Positions 16,957-28,600 of a stretch of 42,691 nucleotides of DNA are shown in pieces. The first letter of the stretch is position 1. Every line of letters begins with the position of its first letter. A model generated the notes under the pieces. That model had not been told where the DNA came from. It made no database searches and saw only the letters and a list, made by a program, of their open reading frames with translations. The translations under genes were made by a program, and so were the position numbers. The stretch comes from Alphaproteobacteria bacterium (GTDB lineage Bacteria > Pseudomonadota > Alphaproteobacteria > Micavibrionales > Micavibrionaceae): assembly GCA_002401965.1 (NCBI GenBank), contig NVUR01000027.1, forward strand, positions 1 through 42,691, in the 5' to 3' direction.

Positions 16957-18888
16957 ATGACTGATTTATACAAACCATCCAAAAAAACATCCAAATACGC
17001 CAAAATATCACGTCAGGATTACGATAGACTATATCAGGAATCAGTCTCCAGCCCCAACAAGTTTTGGGGTGAAATGGCCAAGCGTCTTGACTGGTTTACG
17101 CCGCCGACAATTATAAAAAACACAAACTTCAATTCTCCCGTCTCGATCAAGTGGTATGAGGATGGAATCTTGAATGCTTGCTACAATTGTGTGGATCGGC
17201 ACTTGCCGGAAAAGCTAACCTCCACCGCGCTGATTTTCGAGGGAAATAACCCCGAAGAATCCTACAAAGTCAGTTACGGAGAGCTAAAAGACGAAGTGTG
17301 CAAACTTGCCAATGCACTGAAGGAACGCGGCGTTAAAAAAGGCGATCGCGTCACTATTTACATGCCAATGGTGCCCGAAGCCACCTATGCGATGCTGGCC
17401 TGCGCACGTATCGGCGCAATTCATTCCGTTGTTTTTGGTGGATTTTCGCCCGAAAGCCTGAAAAACCGTATCATTGACTGCCAATCCAACATCGTCATCA
17501 CCGCAGACGGCGCCTATCGCGGTAACAAGACCATTCCCCTGAAACACAATGTCGACGAAGCCGTTAAAGGGTGCATGAACGTGCACACCGTTTTGGTTCT
17601 AAAGCGCACAGGCGAAGATATAGACTGGAACGAAGAACGCGACATCTGGTGGGATGAGATCACAAACCTACAAAGCAGTGATTGCCCGTGCGAACCCATG
17701 AACGCCGAAGATCCGCTCTTTATCCTGTACACCTCAGGCTCCACAGGCACGCCCAAGGGCGTTCTGCACACCACCGGCGGCTATATGGTCTATGTCAGCC
17801 TGACACACGAGTATGTGTTCGATTACCACGCCGGTGAGGTCTATTGGTGCACAGCCGACGTTGGCTGGATCACAGGGCATTCCTATATCGTGTACGGGCC
17901 TTTGGCCAACGGTGCAATATCCCTGATCTTCGAAGGTGTTCCAAATTACCCTGACGCCTCGCGCCTGTGGCAGGTTGTTGACAAGCATCAGGTGAATATA
18001 TTCTATACCGCGCCGACAGCTCTGCGCTCCCTACTCGCTGCGGGTGATGAAATGGTGACATGTACAAACCGTAAATCCTTGCGCATTCTTGGCACCGTGG
18101 GCGAGCCGATCAACAAAGAAGCATGGGAATGGTATTACAATATTATCGGCGATAAACGCTGTCCGGTTATTGATACGTGGTGGCAAACAGAAACGGGCGG
18201 ACACATGTTAACCCCACTGGCGAGCTTTGATTTGAAACCAGGCTCCGCAACTAAGCCATTTTTCGGTGTACAGCCCGTATTATTGGACAAAAACGGACAA
18301 ATACTGGACGGAAACGCAGAAGGCGCACTTGCTATCAAAAATTCGTGGCCTGGGCAAATGCGCGGCGTTTATAACGACCCAGAGCGCTTTGAACAGACAT
18401 ATTTCTCCGATTTCCCCGGCTATTTTTTCACCGGAGATGGCGCACGACGCGACAAAGATGGTGACTATTGGATCACCGGACGCACAGATGATGTCTTGAA
18501 CGTTTCAGGACACCGCATGGGCACCGCCGAGATTGAAAGTGCCATCAATGAACACAAGAATGTAGCCGAAAGTGCTGTCGTAGGATTCCCACATGAGATA
18601 AAAGGACAAGAAATTTTCGCCTATGTCACATTAATGGAAGGCGCAAACGTTAACGAAGATGAAATCAGAGCAGAAATCATCCAAAATGTACGAAAAATTA
18701 TCGGTCCCATAGCAGCCCCGCAGAGCATCCTGTTCGCCCATTTCCTTCCAAAGACACGTTCGGGAAAAATAATGCGCCGTATACTGCGTAAAATCGCAGC
18801 AAACGAGTTTGAGGATTTGGGTGATATTTCCACACTCGCTGACTCCTCGGTTGTAGAAGACTTGATCCGCGCACGAAAATCCGTATAA
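16957..18888 (+). CDS. acs: Acetyl-CoA synthetase (AMP-forming)
   Basis: 643 residues, matching the 650-residue class. Adenylation motifs appear in order: the P-loop [19 protein letters not shown], the WWQTETGG motif, the [20 protein letters not shown] hinge region, and [14 protein letters not shown] with the catalytic and acetylation-regulated Lys604. The early [13 protein letters not shown] and AYRGNK segments are specific to acetyl-CoA synthetase rather than other acyl-CoA ligases. It activates acetate to acetyl-CoA with ATP. An AAAGGA site precedes the ATG. The next gene, a CDGSH protein, starts 32 bases later in the same direction. Confidence 0.95.
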   Translation: MTDLYKPSKKTSKYAKISRQDYDRLYQESVSSPNKFWGEMAKRLDWFTPPTIIKNTNFNSPVSIKWYEDGILNACYNCVDRHLPEKLTSTALIFEGNNPEESYKVSYGELKDEVCKLANALKERGVKKGDRVTIYMPMVPEATYAMLACARIGAIHSVVFGGFSPESLKNRIIDCQSNIVITADGAYRGNKTIPLKHNVDEAVKGCMNVHTVLVLKRTGEDIDWNEERDIWWDEITNLQSSDCPCEPMNAEDPLFILYTSGSTGTPKGVLHTTGGYMVYVSLTHEYVFDYHAGEVYWCTADVGWITGHSYIVYGPLANGAISLIFEGVPNYPDASRLWQVVDKHQVNIFYTAPTALRSLLAAGDEMVTCTNRKSLRILGTVGEPINKEAWEWYYNIIGDKRCPVIDTWWQTETGGHMLTPLASFDLKPGSATKPFFGVQPVLLDKNGQILDGNAEGALAIKNSWPGQMRGVYNDPERFEQTYFSDFPGYFFTGDGARRDKDGDYWITGRTDDVLNVSGHRMGTAEIESAINEHKNVAESAVVGFPHEIKGQEIFAYVTLMEGANVNEDEIRAEIIQNVRKIIGPIAAPQSILFAHFLPKTRSGKIMRRILRKIAANEFEDLGDISTLADSSVVEDLIRARKSV

Positions 18889-18920
18889 ACACGTAACAAA
18901 GAAAATAAGGAATCGTATAA

Positions 18921-19163
18921 ATGAGTGACTTGCCCAAAATTGTAGACAAAGCCCCCATAGGAATTGATCTGGAAGAAGGGAAAGATTACTGGTTTTGCAC
19001 CTGCGGCCTATCAGGCAAGCAACCTTTCTGCGACGGATCGCACAAGGACACAGGGTTCAAATCGCACAAATTCACCGCTGAAAAGACCGGAAAAGCGTGG
19101 CTTTGCCAGTGTAAGCACACGAATAAAACACCATTTTGCGATGGCTCACACTCTAAACTGTAA
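18921..19163 (+). CDS. Double CDGSH-type iron-sulfur protein
   Basis: 80 residues with two complete zinc-finger-CDGSH units: WFCTCGLSGKQPFCDGSH and WLCQCKHTNKTPFCDGSH. Each supplies three cysteines and one histidine for a 2Fe-2S cluster of the mitoNEET/Miner2 type. There is no membrane anchor, so it is a small soluble redox or cluster-transfer protein. An AAGGA ribosome site lies upstream. It follows acs closely and may share its transcript. A partner cannot be named. Confidence 0.93.
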   Translation: MSDLPKIVDKAPIGIDLEEGKDYWFCTCGLSGKQPFCDGSHKDTGFKSHKFTAEKTGKAWLCQCKHTNKTPFCDGSHSKL

Positions 19164-19200
19164 GCCCCCTCCCCTACTGCGCGCACAGAGCACAAATAAA

Positions 19201-19224
19201 AATGAGACGCGCAAACGTCTCATT
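19201..19224 (-). terminator. Hairpin terminator between convergent genes
   Basis: AATGAGACG (19201-19209) and CGTCTCATT (19216-19224) form a perfect 9-bp stem with a 6-base loop. On the minus strand it is followed by TTTATTTG, a usable U-tract, 33 bases after the gapR stop. On the plus strand the following CATTCATTC is weaker, but the hairpin may also end the acs-CDGSH transcript. Confidence 0.7.
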
Positions 19225-19257
19225 CATTCAATATATTCGGGGGAAATCAGTCGTAAA

Positions 19258-19572
19258 CTAGACCATACCAACCGCAGATTTGTATAAATCAAGGATTGCT
19301 TCCATTTCATGGCGCTTTTCCGTATCCATCTTGCGCAAAGCAACCAGCTTACGGATCGCTTTCACATCAAAACCAACGCCTTTTGCCTCGGCATAGACCT
19401 CCTTGATGTCCTCCATTAGTGCAGTTTTCTCTTCCTCAAGACGCTCCACACGCTCAATAAATGAGGCAAGTCTCTGTCCGGCAACGCCGCCAACATCCTT
19501 AACTTCTCCGCCTTGATTATTTTCTGCTTCCTGATGATCTGACACAGGAAAAGATGCAACATTCTCTGTCAT
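19258..19572 (-). CDS. gapR: GapR-like nucleoid-associated protein (DUF2312)
   Basis: 104 residues from the ATG at 19572, which has a textbook AAGGAG six bases upstream; an in-frame ATG at 19626 is rejected for that reason. After a short variable N-terminus the conserved DUF2312 core begins at AGQRLASFIERVERLEEEK and continues through AEAKGVGFDVKAIRKLV, then MDTEKRHEMEAILDLY. GapR in Caulobacter is an essential tetramer that clamps overtwisted DNA ahead of replication and transcription forks. The family is nearly confined to Alphaproteobacteria and to some of their phages, which supports the taxonomic call. Confidence 0.9.
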   Translation of the reverse strand: MTENVASFPVSDHQEAENNQGGEVKDVGGVAGQRLASFIERVERLEEEKTALMEDIKEVYAEAKGVGFDVKAIRKLVALRKMDTEKRHEMEAILDLYKSAVGMV

Positions 19573-19578
19573 GTATAG

Positions 19579-19584
19579 CTCCTT
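19579..19584 (-). promoter_or_regulatory. Ribosome binding site deciding the gapR start
   Basis: AAGGAG read on the minus strand, six bases ahead of the ATG at 19572. It decides against the longer frame starting at 19626. Confidence 0.75.
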
Positions 19585-19669
19585 AAAATTCATATGATTC
19601 GTAGAAAAGAATTGTACATTAATCACACAAGAATGCAGCCCTCATTTCGAAAAAATAGCGCAAACCGCA

Positions 19670-20344
19670 CTATTCCTTTCTTTTAGGCCGAACACTCCAC
19701 GTCTCAATCAACACACCATGCTCATTTTCAACATCCTTGGCGCGTCCCAGTTGAAAATCAACCGTAAATTCCTGCGTTATCGCATCGGCATCCTTTACAC
19801 TTCTATAATCACGTGCGCCGCTTTCAATATAGGTCACCATCACATTAATTTGATATAACCAACGGTAATAACCATCAATCGCCCCTTCATTTAATAAAAC
19901 AGGGTAATCCTGAATAAAGCCTGCAATATCATACCGACCAGTTTCTAACGTCGTCAAAAAGCTCTTATCCTGTAAGAAACTCAAATACTCGCCCGCGCCA
20001 ACCTTACTAAATGCCTTTGTATTCTCGGCATACTGCGCTTTATAAGTAGCAGCCTTATAAGATAACATGTTCGGAATATTTTGCTGTACCCAACGTGTTA
20101 TAATCGTATTTGTACGGTGCCTAAGATGCAAAGGCGTTCTGTTTGCGGCGTTCCCGCTCATATCCATATCTTGAATAACCGCGTTTTCATCCGCGAAGGG
20201 GGCTTTTAATGTTTCGGCAGGGCTCGGCCCTTTAGGAGCTTCAGGCAGGAAAATATCAAGCCAACCCGCCTGAACCGAGGACATCCCCCCCGCAAAGACA
20301 GACAAAGCCAAAACAAAAATGAAACAAAAACTTTTAAAGCGCAT
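19670..20344 (-). CDS. Secreted IcmL/DotI-like protein
   Basis: 224 residues. A signal peptide is visible (FCFIFVLALSVFAGGMSSVQA). The mature part resembles the DotI/IcmL/TraM periplasmic domain: a helix ITRWVQQNIPNMLSYK, then an aromatic-rich strand region AGEYLSFLQD, then VLLNEGAIDGYYRWLYQINV leading into MVTYIES, and a late ETWSV strand. The family's G-Y-W-Q-P-x-x-x-Y pattern is recognisable. DotI is a core component of type IVB secretion/conjugation systems, but no other T4BSS gene is in the window and the usual N-terminal membrane anchor is replaced by a signal peptide. Assignment is from remembered pattern and is moderate. Confidence 0.5.
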   Translation of the reverse strand: MRFKSFCFIFVLALSVFAGGMSSVQAGWLDIFLPEAPKGPSPAETLKAPFADENAVIQDMDMSGNAANRTPLHLRHRTNTIITRWVQQNIPNMLSYKAATYKAQYAENTKAFSKVGAGEYLSFLQDKSFLTTLETGRYDIAGFIQDYPVLLNEGAIDGYYRWLYQINVMVTYIESGARDYRSVKDADAITQEFTVDFQLGRAKDVENEHGVLIETWSVRPKRKE

Positions 20345-20490
20345 AACAGACTCACCATAATTTAATTAACATATCCTATATAATTTCACCACATAAACGG
20401 GATACTTGTCTAGGTTTACATTAGTAACGCCGAATTGAATACAGATAAATCTACTAGACTTTTACCCCACATAGTCTATCAGTTGTGCCT
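20345..20490. other. Short divergent intergenic region
   Basis: 146 AT-rich bases between the IcmL-like gene and the UbiB-like gene, which point apart. It must contain their promoters, but no convincing boxes or operators are seen, and neither gene has a strong ribosome site. Confidence 0.4.
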
Positions 20491-21843
20491 ATGAGCATGA
20501 ACGAAGATCACCTTGGAAAGAATACACTGGGCAAACGCATGGCGCGTTATGGTCGCGTATCAGGCAGCATGGCAAATCTTGCCCTGAAGCTGGCTGGCGA
20601 GAAATATTTCGGCATGGACATAGCGCGCGAAGAACATGCAGGAAAACTGGTTCAATCGCTTGGCAATCTAAAAGGCCCTCTTATGAAGGTCGGACAAATC
20701 TTGGCCACCATCCCCGAAGCCCTACCAAAGGAATATGCCGCAGAATTCCAACAGCTACAGTGCAATGCACCGCCTATGGGTTGGCCATTTGTGCGTAGAC
20801 GGATGAAGGCCGAACTCGGCGCAGGCTGGGAACAAAAATTCACATCCTTCGAGCGCGATGCAGCAGCAGCAGCCAGCCTTGGCCAAGTCCACAAAGCCAT
20901 ATCCCTTGATGGACAAGACCTTGCCTGTAAACTGCAATACCCCGACATGACCTCGGCCATCGAAGCCGACCTAAACCAGCTTAAAATCATTTTTTCTCTA
21001 TACGAAAAATACGACAAAGCCATTAAAACCAGCCAAATCCACGGGGAATTAGCCGAACGCCTGCGTGAAGAGCTGGACTATATCTTAGAAGCCAAATACA
21101 CGAAATTATACCACCATATGTTACGCAATGAAAAACACGTACACACACCACAAATCGTTGATAACCTTTCAACAAACCGCCTTTTAACCAGCACATGGAT
21201 GGAGGGTAGTCCGATCATGGGTTATATTGATAAAGACATCGAAACCCGCAACACCCTTGCCATGAACATGTTCCGCGCATGGTACGTGCCGCTCTATCAA
21301 TATGGTGTTATTCACGGCGATCCGCATATGGGGAACTACACCGTGCGCGATGATCTTTCCATCAACTTGTTGGATTTCGGTTGCGTACGCGTTTTTCCAG
21401 TTGAATTTATCGGCGGTGTCATCGACCTCTATCATGCTCTACAAAACGATGATTTTGACTTGTCTGCCCATGCCTATAAAACATGGGGATTCAAAGACTT
21501 AAACAAAGAACAGATTGAAACGCTCAATATTTGGGCGAAATTCCTTTATGGTCCTATTTTAGAAGATAAAATCCGCCCCATCGGCATCGTAACAAATGGC
21601 ATCTATGGCCGCGAAACCGCAGAAAAAGTGCATAAGAAGCTCCGCGAGCTAGGCACAATTCAAGTACCACGTGAATTTGTCTTCATGGATCGTGCCGCCC
21701 TTGGTCTTGGGTCACTTTTCCTGCACCTCAAGGCTGAAATCAACTGGCATCAAGTGTTTAACGAGCTGATTGACGGGTTTGACCTTGAAAACCTTCGGAA
21801 CAAACAAACCGAGGCTTTAAAGAAATTCGACATCGAATCCTAA
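20491..21843 (+). CDS. ABC1/UbiB/COQ8-family atypical kinase
   Basis: 450 residues from the ATG at 20491 (20497 is also possible; no clear ribosome site). It has the UbiB hallmarks in order: the KxGQ extension (GPLMKVGQILAT), the Ala-rich nucleotide loop (AAAAASLGQVHKA) that replaces a normal P-loop, the invariant lysine (LACKLQYPD), HGDPHMGNY in the catalytic loop, and LLDFGCVR, the DFG magnesium motif. Family members are ATPases needed for ubiquinone synthesis or lipid handling at the membrane. No C-terminal membrane helices are seen, so it resembles the short COQ8/ADCK form more than E. coli UbiB. There are no ubi genes beside it. Confidence 0.88.
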   Translation: MSMNEDHLGKNTLGKRMARYGRVSGSMANLALKLAGEKYFGMDIAREEHAGKLVQSLGNLKGPLMKVGQILATIPEALPKEYAAEFQQLQCNAPPMGWPFVRRRMKAELGAGWEQKFTSFERDAAAAASLGQVHKAISLDGQDLACKLQYPDMTSAIEADLNQLKIIFSLYEKYDKAIKTSQIHGELAERLREELDYILEAKYTKLYHHMLRNEKHVHTPQIVDNLSTNRLLTSTWMEGSPIMGYIDKDIETRNTLAMNMFRAWYVPLYQYGVIHGDPHMGNYTVRDDLSINLLDFGCVRVFPVEFIGGVIDLYHALQNDDFDLSAHAYKTWGFKDLNKEQIETLNIWAKFLYGPILEDKIRPIGIVTNGIYGRETAEKVHKKLRELGTIQVPREFVFMDRAALGLGSLFLHLKAEINWHQVFNELIDGFDLENLRNKQTEALKKFDIES

Positions 21844-22033
21844 AATATTTCTACAAAACTACCCACATATCCCCATGTAAATCTGTGGAAAACCCTAAAA
21901 CCGTAAGAGTTTATAAACCATTTACCCCCATAATGTTTAAGCACAACTGCGTCATTTGAGCCTTTGAACCGCCCACACTCTTGGTCATGCTTAAATATAT
22001 TTTCATATGTGCATTTCAGGGGGCTGACACAAT
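21844..22033 (+). promoter_or_regulatory. Leader region of the giant gene
   Basis: 190 bases ahead of the 16.6-kb gene. A G-rich ribosome site (CAGGGGGCTGAC) precedes the ATG at 22034. AT-rich sequence at 21991-22008 could hold a -10 element, but no proper -35 partner is found. CCACA and TGTGG flank 21864-21889, too short to call a terminator. Confidence 0.4.
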
Positions 22034-22693
22034 ATGCTTAGAAAGATACGTTCTTGTTTGCATTTTACCAAACATACGAAGAAAAACCTTTCTGATCTAA
22101 CGAACAAGCAAGATGGTAACATCTTCTTTATGCTGTTCGGTGCTGTGGCTGTTGTCGGCTTACTTGGTACTGCTGTCATGTCAACGATGCGTGGCCCTTT
22201 AAGCACAATGGTTGAAATCCAAAGCCGCACACAGGCCGAAAGCGAAATGGCGATTGCCTCCCGCCTCGCCCTATTAGAGGCCACAGAGCTGGCCAGTGAT
22301 GGTGATTGTGATGGCGATGGTTTTGTCGAACCACTGGAATTCGCCGATGCAGGTGGTCTTGGCCCTGTTGGTGGCGGGTTTTTACCAAATGAAATCGCCT
22401 CTTCACACATTGACCCATGGGGTACGGAATATGGTTATTGTGCATGGGATGCAGGCGCAGCAACAGGCACTCTTGCCTGTGATATTGATTCGAGCGGTAT
22501 AAACAACCGCAGTGATGGAAACAGCGATCCAACTGATGAAACATATACCATCATTGCCATTATATCCGCCGGCCCTGACCAAGTTTTCGGCACCACATGC
22601 ACAGGTGGTGCAACCCCATCCATCGCCAAAACCGGTGATGATATGGTGGTGGAATATACCTATGCCAGCGCAACCTCCGCCACGAACGGATTA
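22034..22693 (+). other. Pseudopilin-like N-terminal module of the giant protein
   Basis: Residues 1-220: lysine-rich start, one hydrophobic helix beginning just after Gly28 (GNIFFMLFGAVAVVGLLG), then an amphipathic helix to about 87. Next come DCDGDGFVEPLE (91-102, spacing of an EF-hand loop), DPWGTEYGYCAWD (128-140) and IISAGPDQVFGT. DPWGxxYxY and the SxGxD end are features of the type II secretion pseudopilin GspG. The usual Glu5 after the Gly cleavage point is missing, so prepilin processing is uncertain. Confidence 0.55.
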
Positions 22694-25600
22694 TGGCATT
22701 TACAAAGCGGCGACCCCACAATCGCAGCAATCAGCAAAAATCTAGAAATTACAGGAGAGGCTTCTTTTAGTGCAGGAATCGACTTAACAGGCAGTAGCGA
22801 AGCACTCGCTCTTGGCGCAGCATCCATGCTGTTTCCCAATCAAGGTGTTCTTGAATATTGTACTTCCGCAAATAACGGACTGATCCGCATCAATACAAGT
22901 GCAGACCCTGATTTTCTTGAACTTTGCGATGATCCAACAGGCTGGGTTACCGTTGGTGGATCTGGTCTTTGGACAGCAAACTCATCCAATGAAATCTATT
23001 TTGATAGCGCAGGAACAACCGAAGTCGGTATCGGCACAACATCCCCCGACCATACATTGGATATTGACGGAACATTAGAATCAACTGGCGCGGTTGATTT
23101 CGGCAGCACATTAAACGTTGCTGGTGCAGGAACATTTCAAAGCTCAGTTTCCGTCGCCGGTAGCTATCTCAGTGGCACAGGAAATATCGCAACAATTTCA
23201 GGAACAGTCAGTGGTAACATCTTGGCTGGTAACACACTACTAACTGGTGGTGATGCATCAATTGGTGGAACACTGGGCGTTGCGGGCGCGGTTGACTTTG
23301 ACTCTACACTGAATGTCGATGGAATATCCACACTGGCGAACGTAAACGCACAAGCCACAACGGTGACAACATTAAATGCAACTGACGCCGTTGATTTTGA
23401 CACAACACTGAATGTCGATGGAACATCTACCTTGGCAGACGTAAACGCACAAGGTACAATTTCAAATAGCAGCGGCAATGTAGATATTGGCGATACCGTC
23501 GACATTAGCGAGACACTAAACATCACACAAAACCTGAATGTCACAGGTGATGGTGATATTGACGGCACATTAGAGGCCGATGACTACACTTGGGGGGGCA
23601 ATGACTTCACCCCTGAAACTTGTGCCTCTGGGCGTTTCAACAGATGGGATGGCTCCAGTTGGGTATGTGAAGACGATACAGTCGGCGGCGGCGGCGGTGG
23701 GTCATCATCTCTCAATGCGCTATCTGATGTTGCAATCACCAGCCCCGTCGATGGCAGTTGCTTAACCTATGATAACGGATCTGGTGACTGGATCGACACT
23801 GATTGCACCAGCACAACATCCGCAGGAATTTTTGAAAATGCCTCCAATGTCATACGCGTAAAGTCCAGCGCGGGCGATTACGCCACTGACGACTTTGTAT
23901 TTGGCTCCCCTCAATTAGATGACGATGGAGACAACGATCATAGAACAAGGATGTTCTTCGATACGTCGAAAGCCGCCTTCCGTGCGGGTGCTGCTGCTGG
24001 TACACATTGGGATGATGCCAATGTCGGTGGCGCGTCCACAGCTTTCGGCTATAACACGAGAGCAAGTGGATTCGGAAGCGTTGCCCTTGGCGCCAGCTTC
24101 CTTGGTTCAGCTGATGCATCTGGTATAAATAGTTTTGTTATGGGTGCATCTAGTCGCGCAACTGGAGCGTATAGCTTTAGCTTCGGACTTGATTCCTATG
24201 CCGATGGTAATTACAGTTTTTCATTTGGTAATGCAGGCACTTCAGCTACAGGGGATTATAGTAAATCATTTGGCCTTGGAACCAGGGCCCTAGGAGATTA
24301 TTCCTCTGCTCAAGGGCGATCAGTTCGTGCCAGTGGTGAAAACAGTACCGCTATAGGCTATCAGGTCGTAGCGGGCAGTGGCACAGCCGGAGATGGTACA
24401 GGAGACTATGCCATCGCCTACGGCCTACAATCGACAACCCAAGCAACCGACCCTGTGATAACCGGCGATCGATCAATGGTTTTATTCTTTGACGGCGATG
24501 TAACCGACGCCAACTCCACCTACGATTTCGCAGACAGCGACAAATTCGCCCTTATCGGCGGAGAGCTGCAAATCGGCGAAACTCAAGCCCAAGGCGCGGC
24601 CAAGGGCTGTTTCCGTTTCAATGATACAAGCGATGAACTTGAATATTCAGATGATTGTACTACCTATGTCTCATTTACCAGCGGCATTGCCGGCCTATGG
24701 ACAGACCTTGGCGGTGGGCGTATCCATTATGGTACGACAAGCGCAAACCAAATCGGCGTCGGTACATCAAACCCACAAACAACATTAGACGTCAATGGCG
24801 GCATCCGCGTGGGGTCTGTCTCGGGCGGTGCAACACCAACCTTTATGAATCTCGGTGATCTCGGCGATACAGACACCTCCGCCCAGGCCGATAATACCTG
24901 CCTTGTCTATCAAATCAGCTCATCCACATGGGAGGCCATAGATTGCGCTACAGCAGCCGCAGGCAGTGACGTCTTTCAGGTCACTGCAAACGTGGTCAAC
25001 ACCGTCGATGTAAATGCCCCCTACACCACCGCAGACTTCGTATTTGGCTCCCCGCAACTTGATGATGATGGCGACGCCAACCACGATAACCGCATGTTCT
25101 TTGATAAATCCAAAGGCGCATTCCGCGTAGGAACAGAAACGGGAACAAACTGGGATGATGCCAATGTTGGTACAAATAGCATAGCTCTAGGACGTTCAGC
25201 TAATGCCAGTGGTAATGATAGTGCGGCTATGGGCGCACAAGTTACAGCAAGTGGTTTATCTAGTTTTGCTATTGGATTAAGGAATACAGCCGGAGGCCAA
25301 GGGTCTTTTGCTCTGGGGATTGATGCTCGTGCAACAAATACAAGAAGTATTGCGATTGGTAACCAAGTTACAACATCAGGACAATACTCTTTAGGTTTTG
25401 GTCTTGGTGGAGGAGCAGGCACAGACCCCACCATCTCCGGGTTTAACTCTCTTGGTATATTCATGGGCGATCAATCGGGCGTAAACCTCGCTGTCAATAA
25501 CCGCATGGGCTTATATGGTGGGGATTTCCTGATTGATGATGATGGCACAGCGGGATCGCAGGGGTGTATCCGCTATACCGAAGGCACAGGGCTTGAATTC

Positions 25601-28600
25601 TCCGATGATTGCACCACATTCACCGCCTTCACAGATGCTGGCAACGGCTCTGCCATCTTCGAAGTGACTGGCGGCGCAGGTTCGGAAGTTGTAAGCTCCG
25701 TTGATACCAACGCCCCCTACGCCACCGCCGACTTCGTCTTCGGCTCACCCCAATTAGACGATGACGGCGACGCCAACCACGATAACCGTATGTTCTTTGA
25801 TAAATCCAAAGGCGCATTCCGCGCAGGCAGCACGTTCAGCACACAATGGGATAACGCAAATGTTGGGACTTATTCCTTTGCCGTTGGTAAAGACACTACG
25901 GCATCTAGCCTATATGACTTCGCAGTGGGTGAAGGCTCTGTAGCCAGCGGAAGCAATAGCTTCGCCGTTGGTACTAACGCTATAGCCAGCAACTACCAAA
26001 GTTTTGCACTTGGTGAAAACCTAACCACATCAGGCGCATATAGCTTTGGTTTTGGCACAAGTATAACTGTATCAGGTGATAATTCAGTAGGCCTTGGATT
26101 AGGCTTCCCTGCTGGCACAGATCCCATCGTCTCTGGCGACAGTTCCTTCGGTATTTTCATGGGCGATCAATCTGGCGTAGACCTCGCCACCGCCAACCGC
26201 ATGGGCTTATATGGTGGGGATTTCCTCATCGATGATGACGGCACTGTCGGCTCGCAAGGGTGTATACGCTATGTTGAAGGCACAGGACTTGAATTCTCCG
26301 ATGATTGTGCCACCTATGCCACATTCGCCAGTTTAGGCTTCAGCCTATGGACAGATAACACAACACATATAACACGTGAAAACACGCATATTTTAGATGC
26401 TGGCGCAACGATGACTACGGCTGGATTTGATGCTGGTGTCTCTGGATTTATATTCCATACAGATAAAAACGCCCTCCGTGCTGGTAGAGCCACCGGCAAC
26501 CATTGGCAAGAATCAAGTATTGGCGCAGAGAGCATTGCTTTAGGCGCTGATGTAACCGCATCTGGTCAATATAGTATCGCCTTGGGATTTAATGCGGACG
26601 CCACAGGTTACGGCTCTTTTGCATGGGGATACAATTCTAACGCCTCTGGAAATAGCTCCATAGCATATGGCGGAGAATCTACTGCTTCTGGCTATAATTC
26701 CATGATATTTGGTAAAGGCAGCACAGCAAGCGGCAGCTTCGGCCTAGCCATCGGCACAGACGTCACTGCTGCCGGTGATTACTCACTGGCTTTTGGCGCA
26801 GGATACAATATTGATTCCAGTGCTGGCAGTGATCCAGCCATATCTGGCGACTACTCCATCGGCTTCTTTATGGGCGATCAAAGCGGTGTAGACCTCACCG
26901 ACGCAAACACCATGGCCATCCTCGGCGGGGATTTCATCGTTGGATCGTACCAACTGGATGACACAGGCACAGGCTCACAAGATAACCGCATGTTCTTTGA
27001 CACCTCCAAGGGCGCGTTTAGAGCAGGTGGTCAAGGTGGTACAGAGTGGGATGATGCCAGTGTTGGTAATTACAGTGCGGCCTTTGGTCAGCAGACACTC
27101 GCCAGTGCTTCTAACAGTTTTTCCGCTGGTTTTAATACAAATGCGACAGGTTCATCTTCTACCGTATTTGGTAATTATTCAACAGCATCAGGAGGTACAT
27201 CCTTTGCTGCTGGTAATAACATAATTGCATCTGGAGATTATGCCGTTGCACTTGGCCACAGAGCACAAGCAACAGCATTCGAATCATTTGCATTTGGCTT
27301 GGGTACTCCCTCTGGTGCAACTCCCATCGTTTCTGCTGCAAACTCCTTTGGTATATTCATGGGCGATCAATCTGGCGTAAACCTCGCGGTGGCCAACCGC
27401 ATGGGCTTATATGGCGGAGATTTCCTTATTGATGATGATGGCACGGCAGGATCACAGGGGTGTATCCGTTATACCGAAGGCACTGGCCTTGAATATTCCC
27501 ACGATTGCTCTACCTATTCAACAATGGGCAACGTCGCCAGCGGCGTTCTGGCCATAGACGACCTCTCCGATGCCTATACCGATTACGCTACAGACAATAA
27601 CCTGATTATGGGACGTGCGGGCGCAGCGGCACTTACATCTGGTGCAACTGGAAACATTTTCATCGGTAAAAATACCGGTGCAACCAGCGGGAATTCAACC
27701 GCAACAACAGACGCAAATACGGCCATCGGCTATTCCGCCATGAACGCATTAACATCAGGTTCAAACAACGCTGCGATAGGTGCAGCCACCCTGACCGCAA
27801 ACACGACAGGAAGCGACAACACCGCCCTTGGCTCTTATGCCCTCAATGCCAATACAACAGCCGACAATAACACCGCAATTGGTAGAGCCACTCTTGCCGC
27901 GAACACAACAGGACAACAAAACACAGGGACAGGCTCTTACGTCTTAGCCACAAACATAATCGGAAATAATAACACCGCACATGGCTATGCTGCTCTGAAC
28001 GCTAATTTGGGAGACAACAACTCCGCCTTTGGATCGTTGTCTCTCTATGCCAATACATCAGGAGCAGGAAACACAGCAACAGGTTATGCCGCATTATCCA
28101 GCAACTTAACAGCAGACAACAACACTGCAAGCGGTTTTAGCGCACTCTCTGCAAACACCACAGGAACAGCAAACACCGCCAGCGGCGCATATACAATGAT
28201 AAACAACACAGTGGGAAGTGCAAACACAGCAACAGGTGGGGGTGCCTTATTCAGCAATGTTGCAAAATCTGCAAACACCGCCATCGGTCAAGAAGCTATG
28301 CGTTATGCCGATGATACAACAACGCCAAGCAATTCCTATAACACCGCCATTGGCCATCAATCTTTATACGGAAGCGTCACCGCGGCAAACAACACCGGCA
28401 TTAACAACACCGCCATTGGTGCAGGCACTCTACTAAATACAACGTCAGGCTCCAATAATGTAGCACTTGGTTTTCAAGTCGGTGATCTGAACACAACAGG
28501 ATCAAACAATATCCTCATCGGCTATGATGTAGACGCACCAACCGCCACAACATCCGACCACCTCAATATCGGGAACTTAATTTACGGTGATTTGGCGAAC

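Noticed and set aside
21860-21900. DnaA-box-like sequence (CTGTGGAAAAC) suggesting an origin
   Set aside because: Only one poor match, without a cluster of boxes, an AT-rich unwinding repeat or dnaA/dnaN nearby.
22003-22410. Open frames on the opposite strand of the giant gene
   Set aside because: They follow from the repetitive codon pattern of the plus-strand gene, show Pro/Ser/Leu-biased composition and match no known family.
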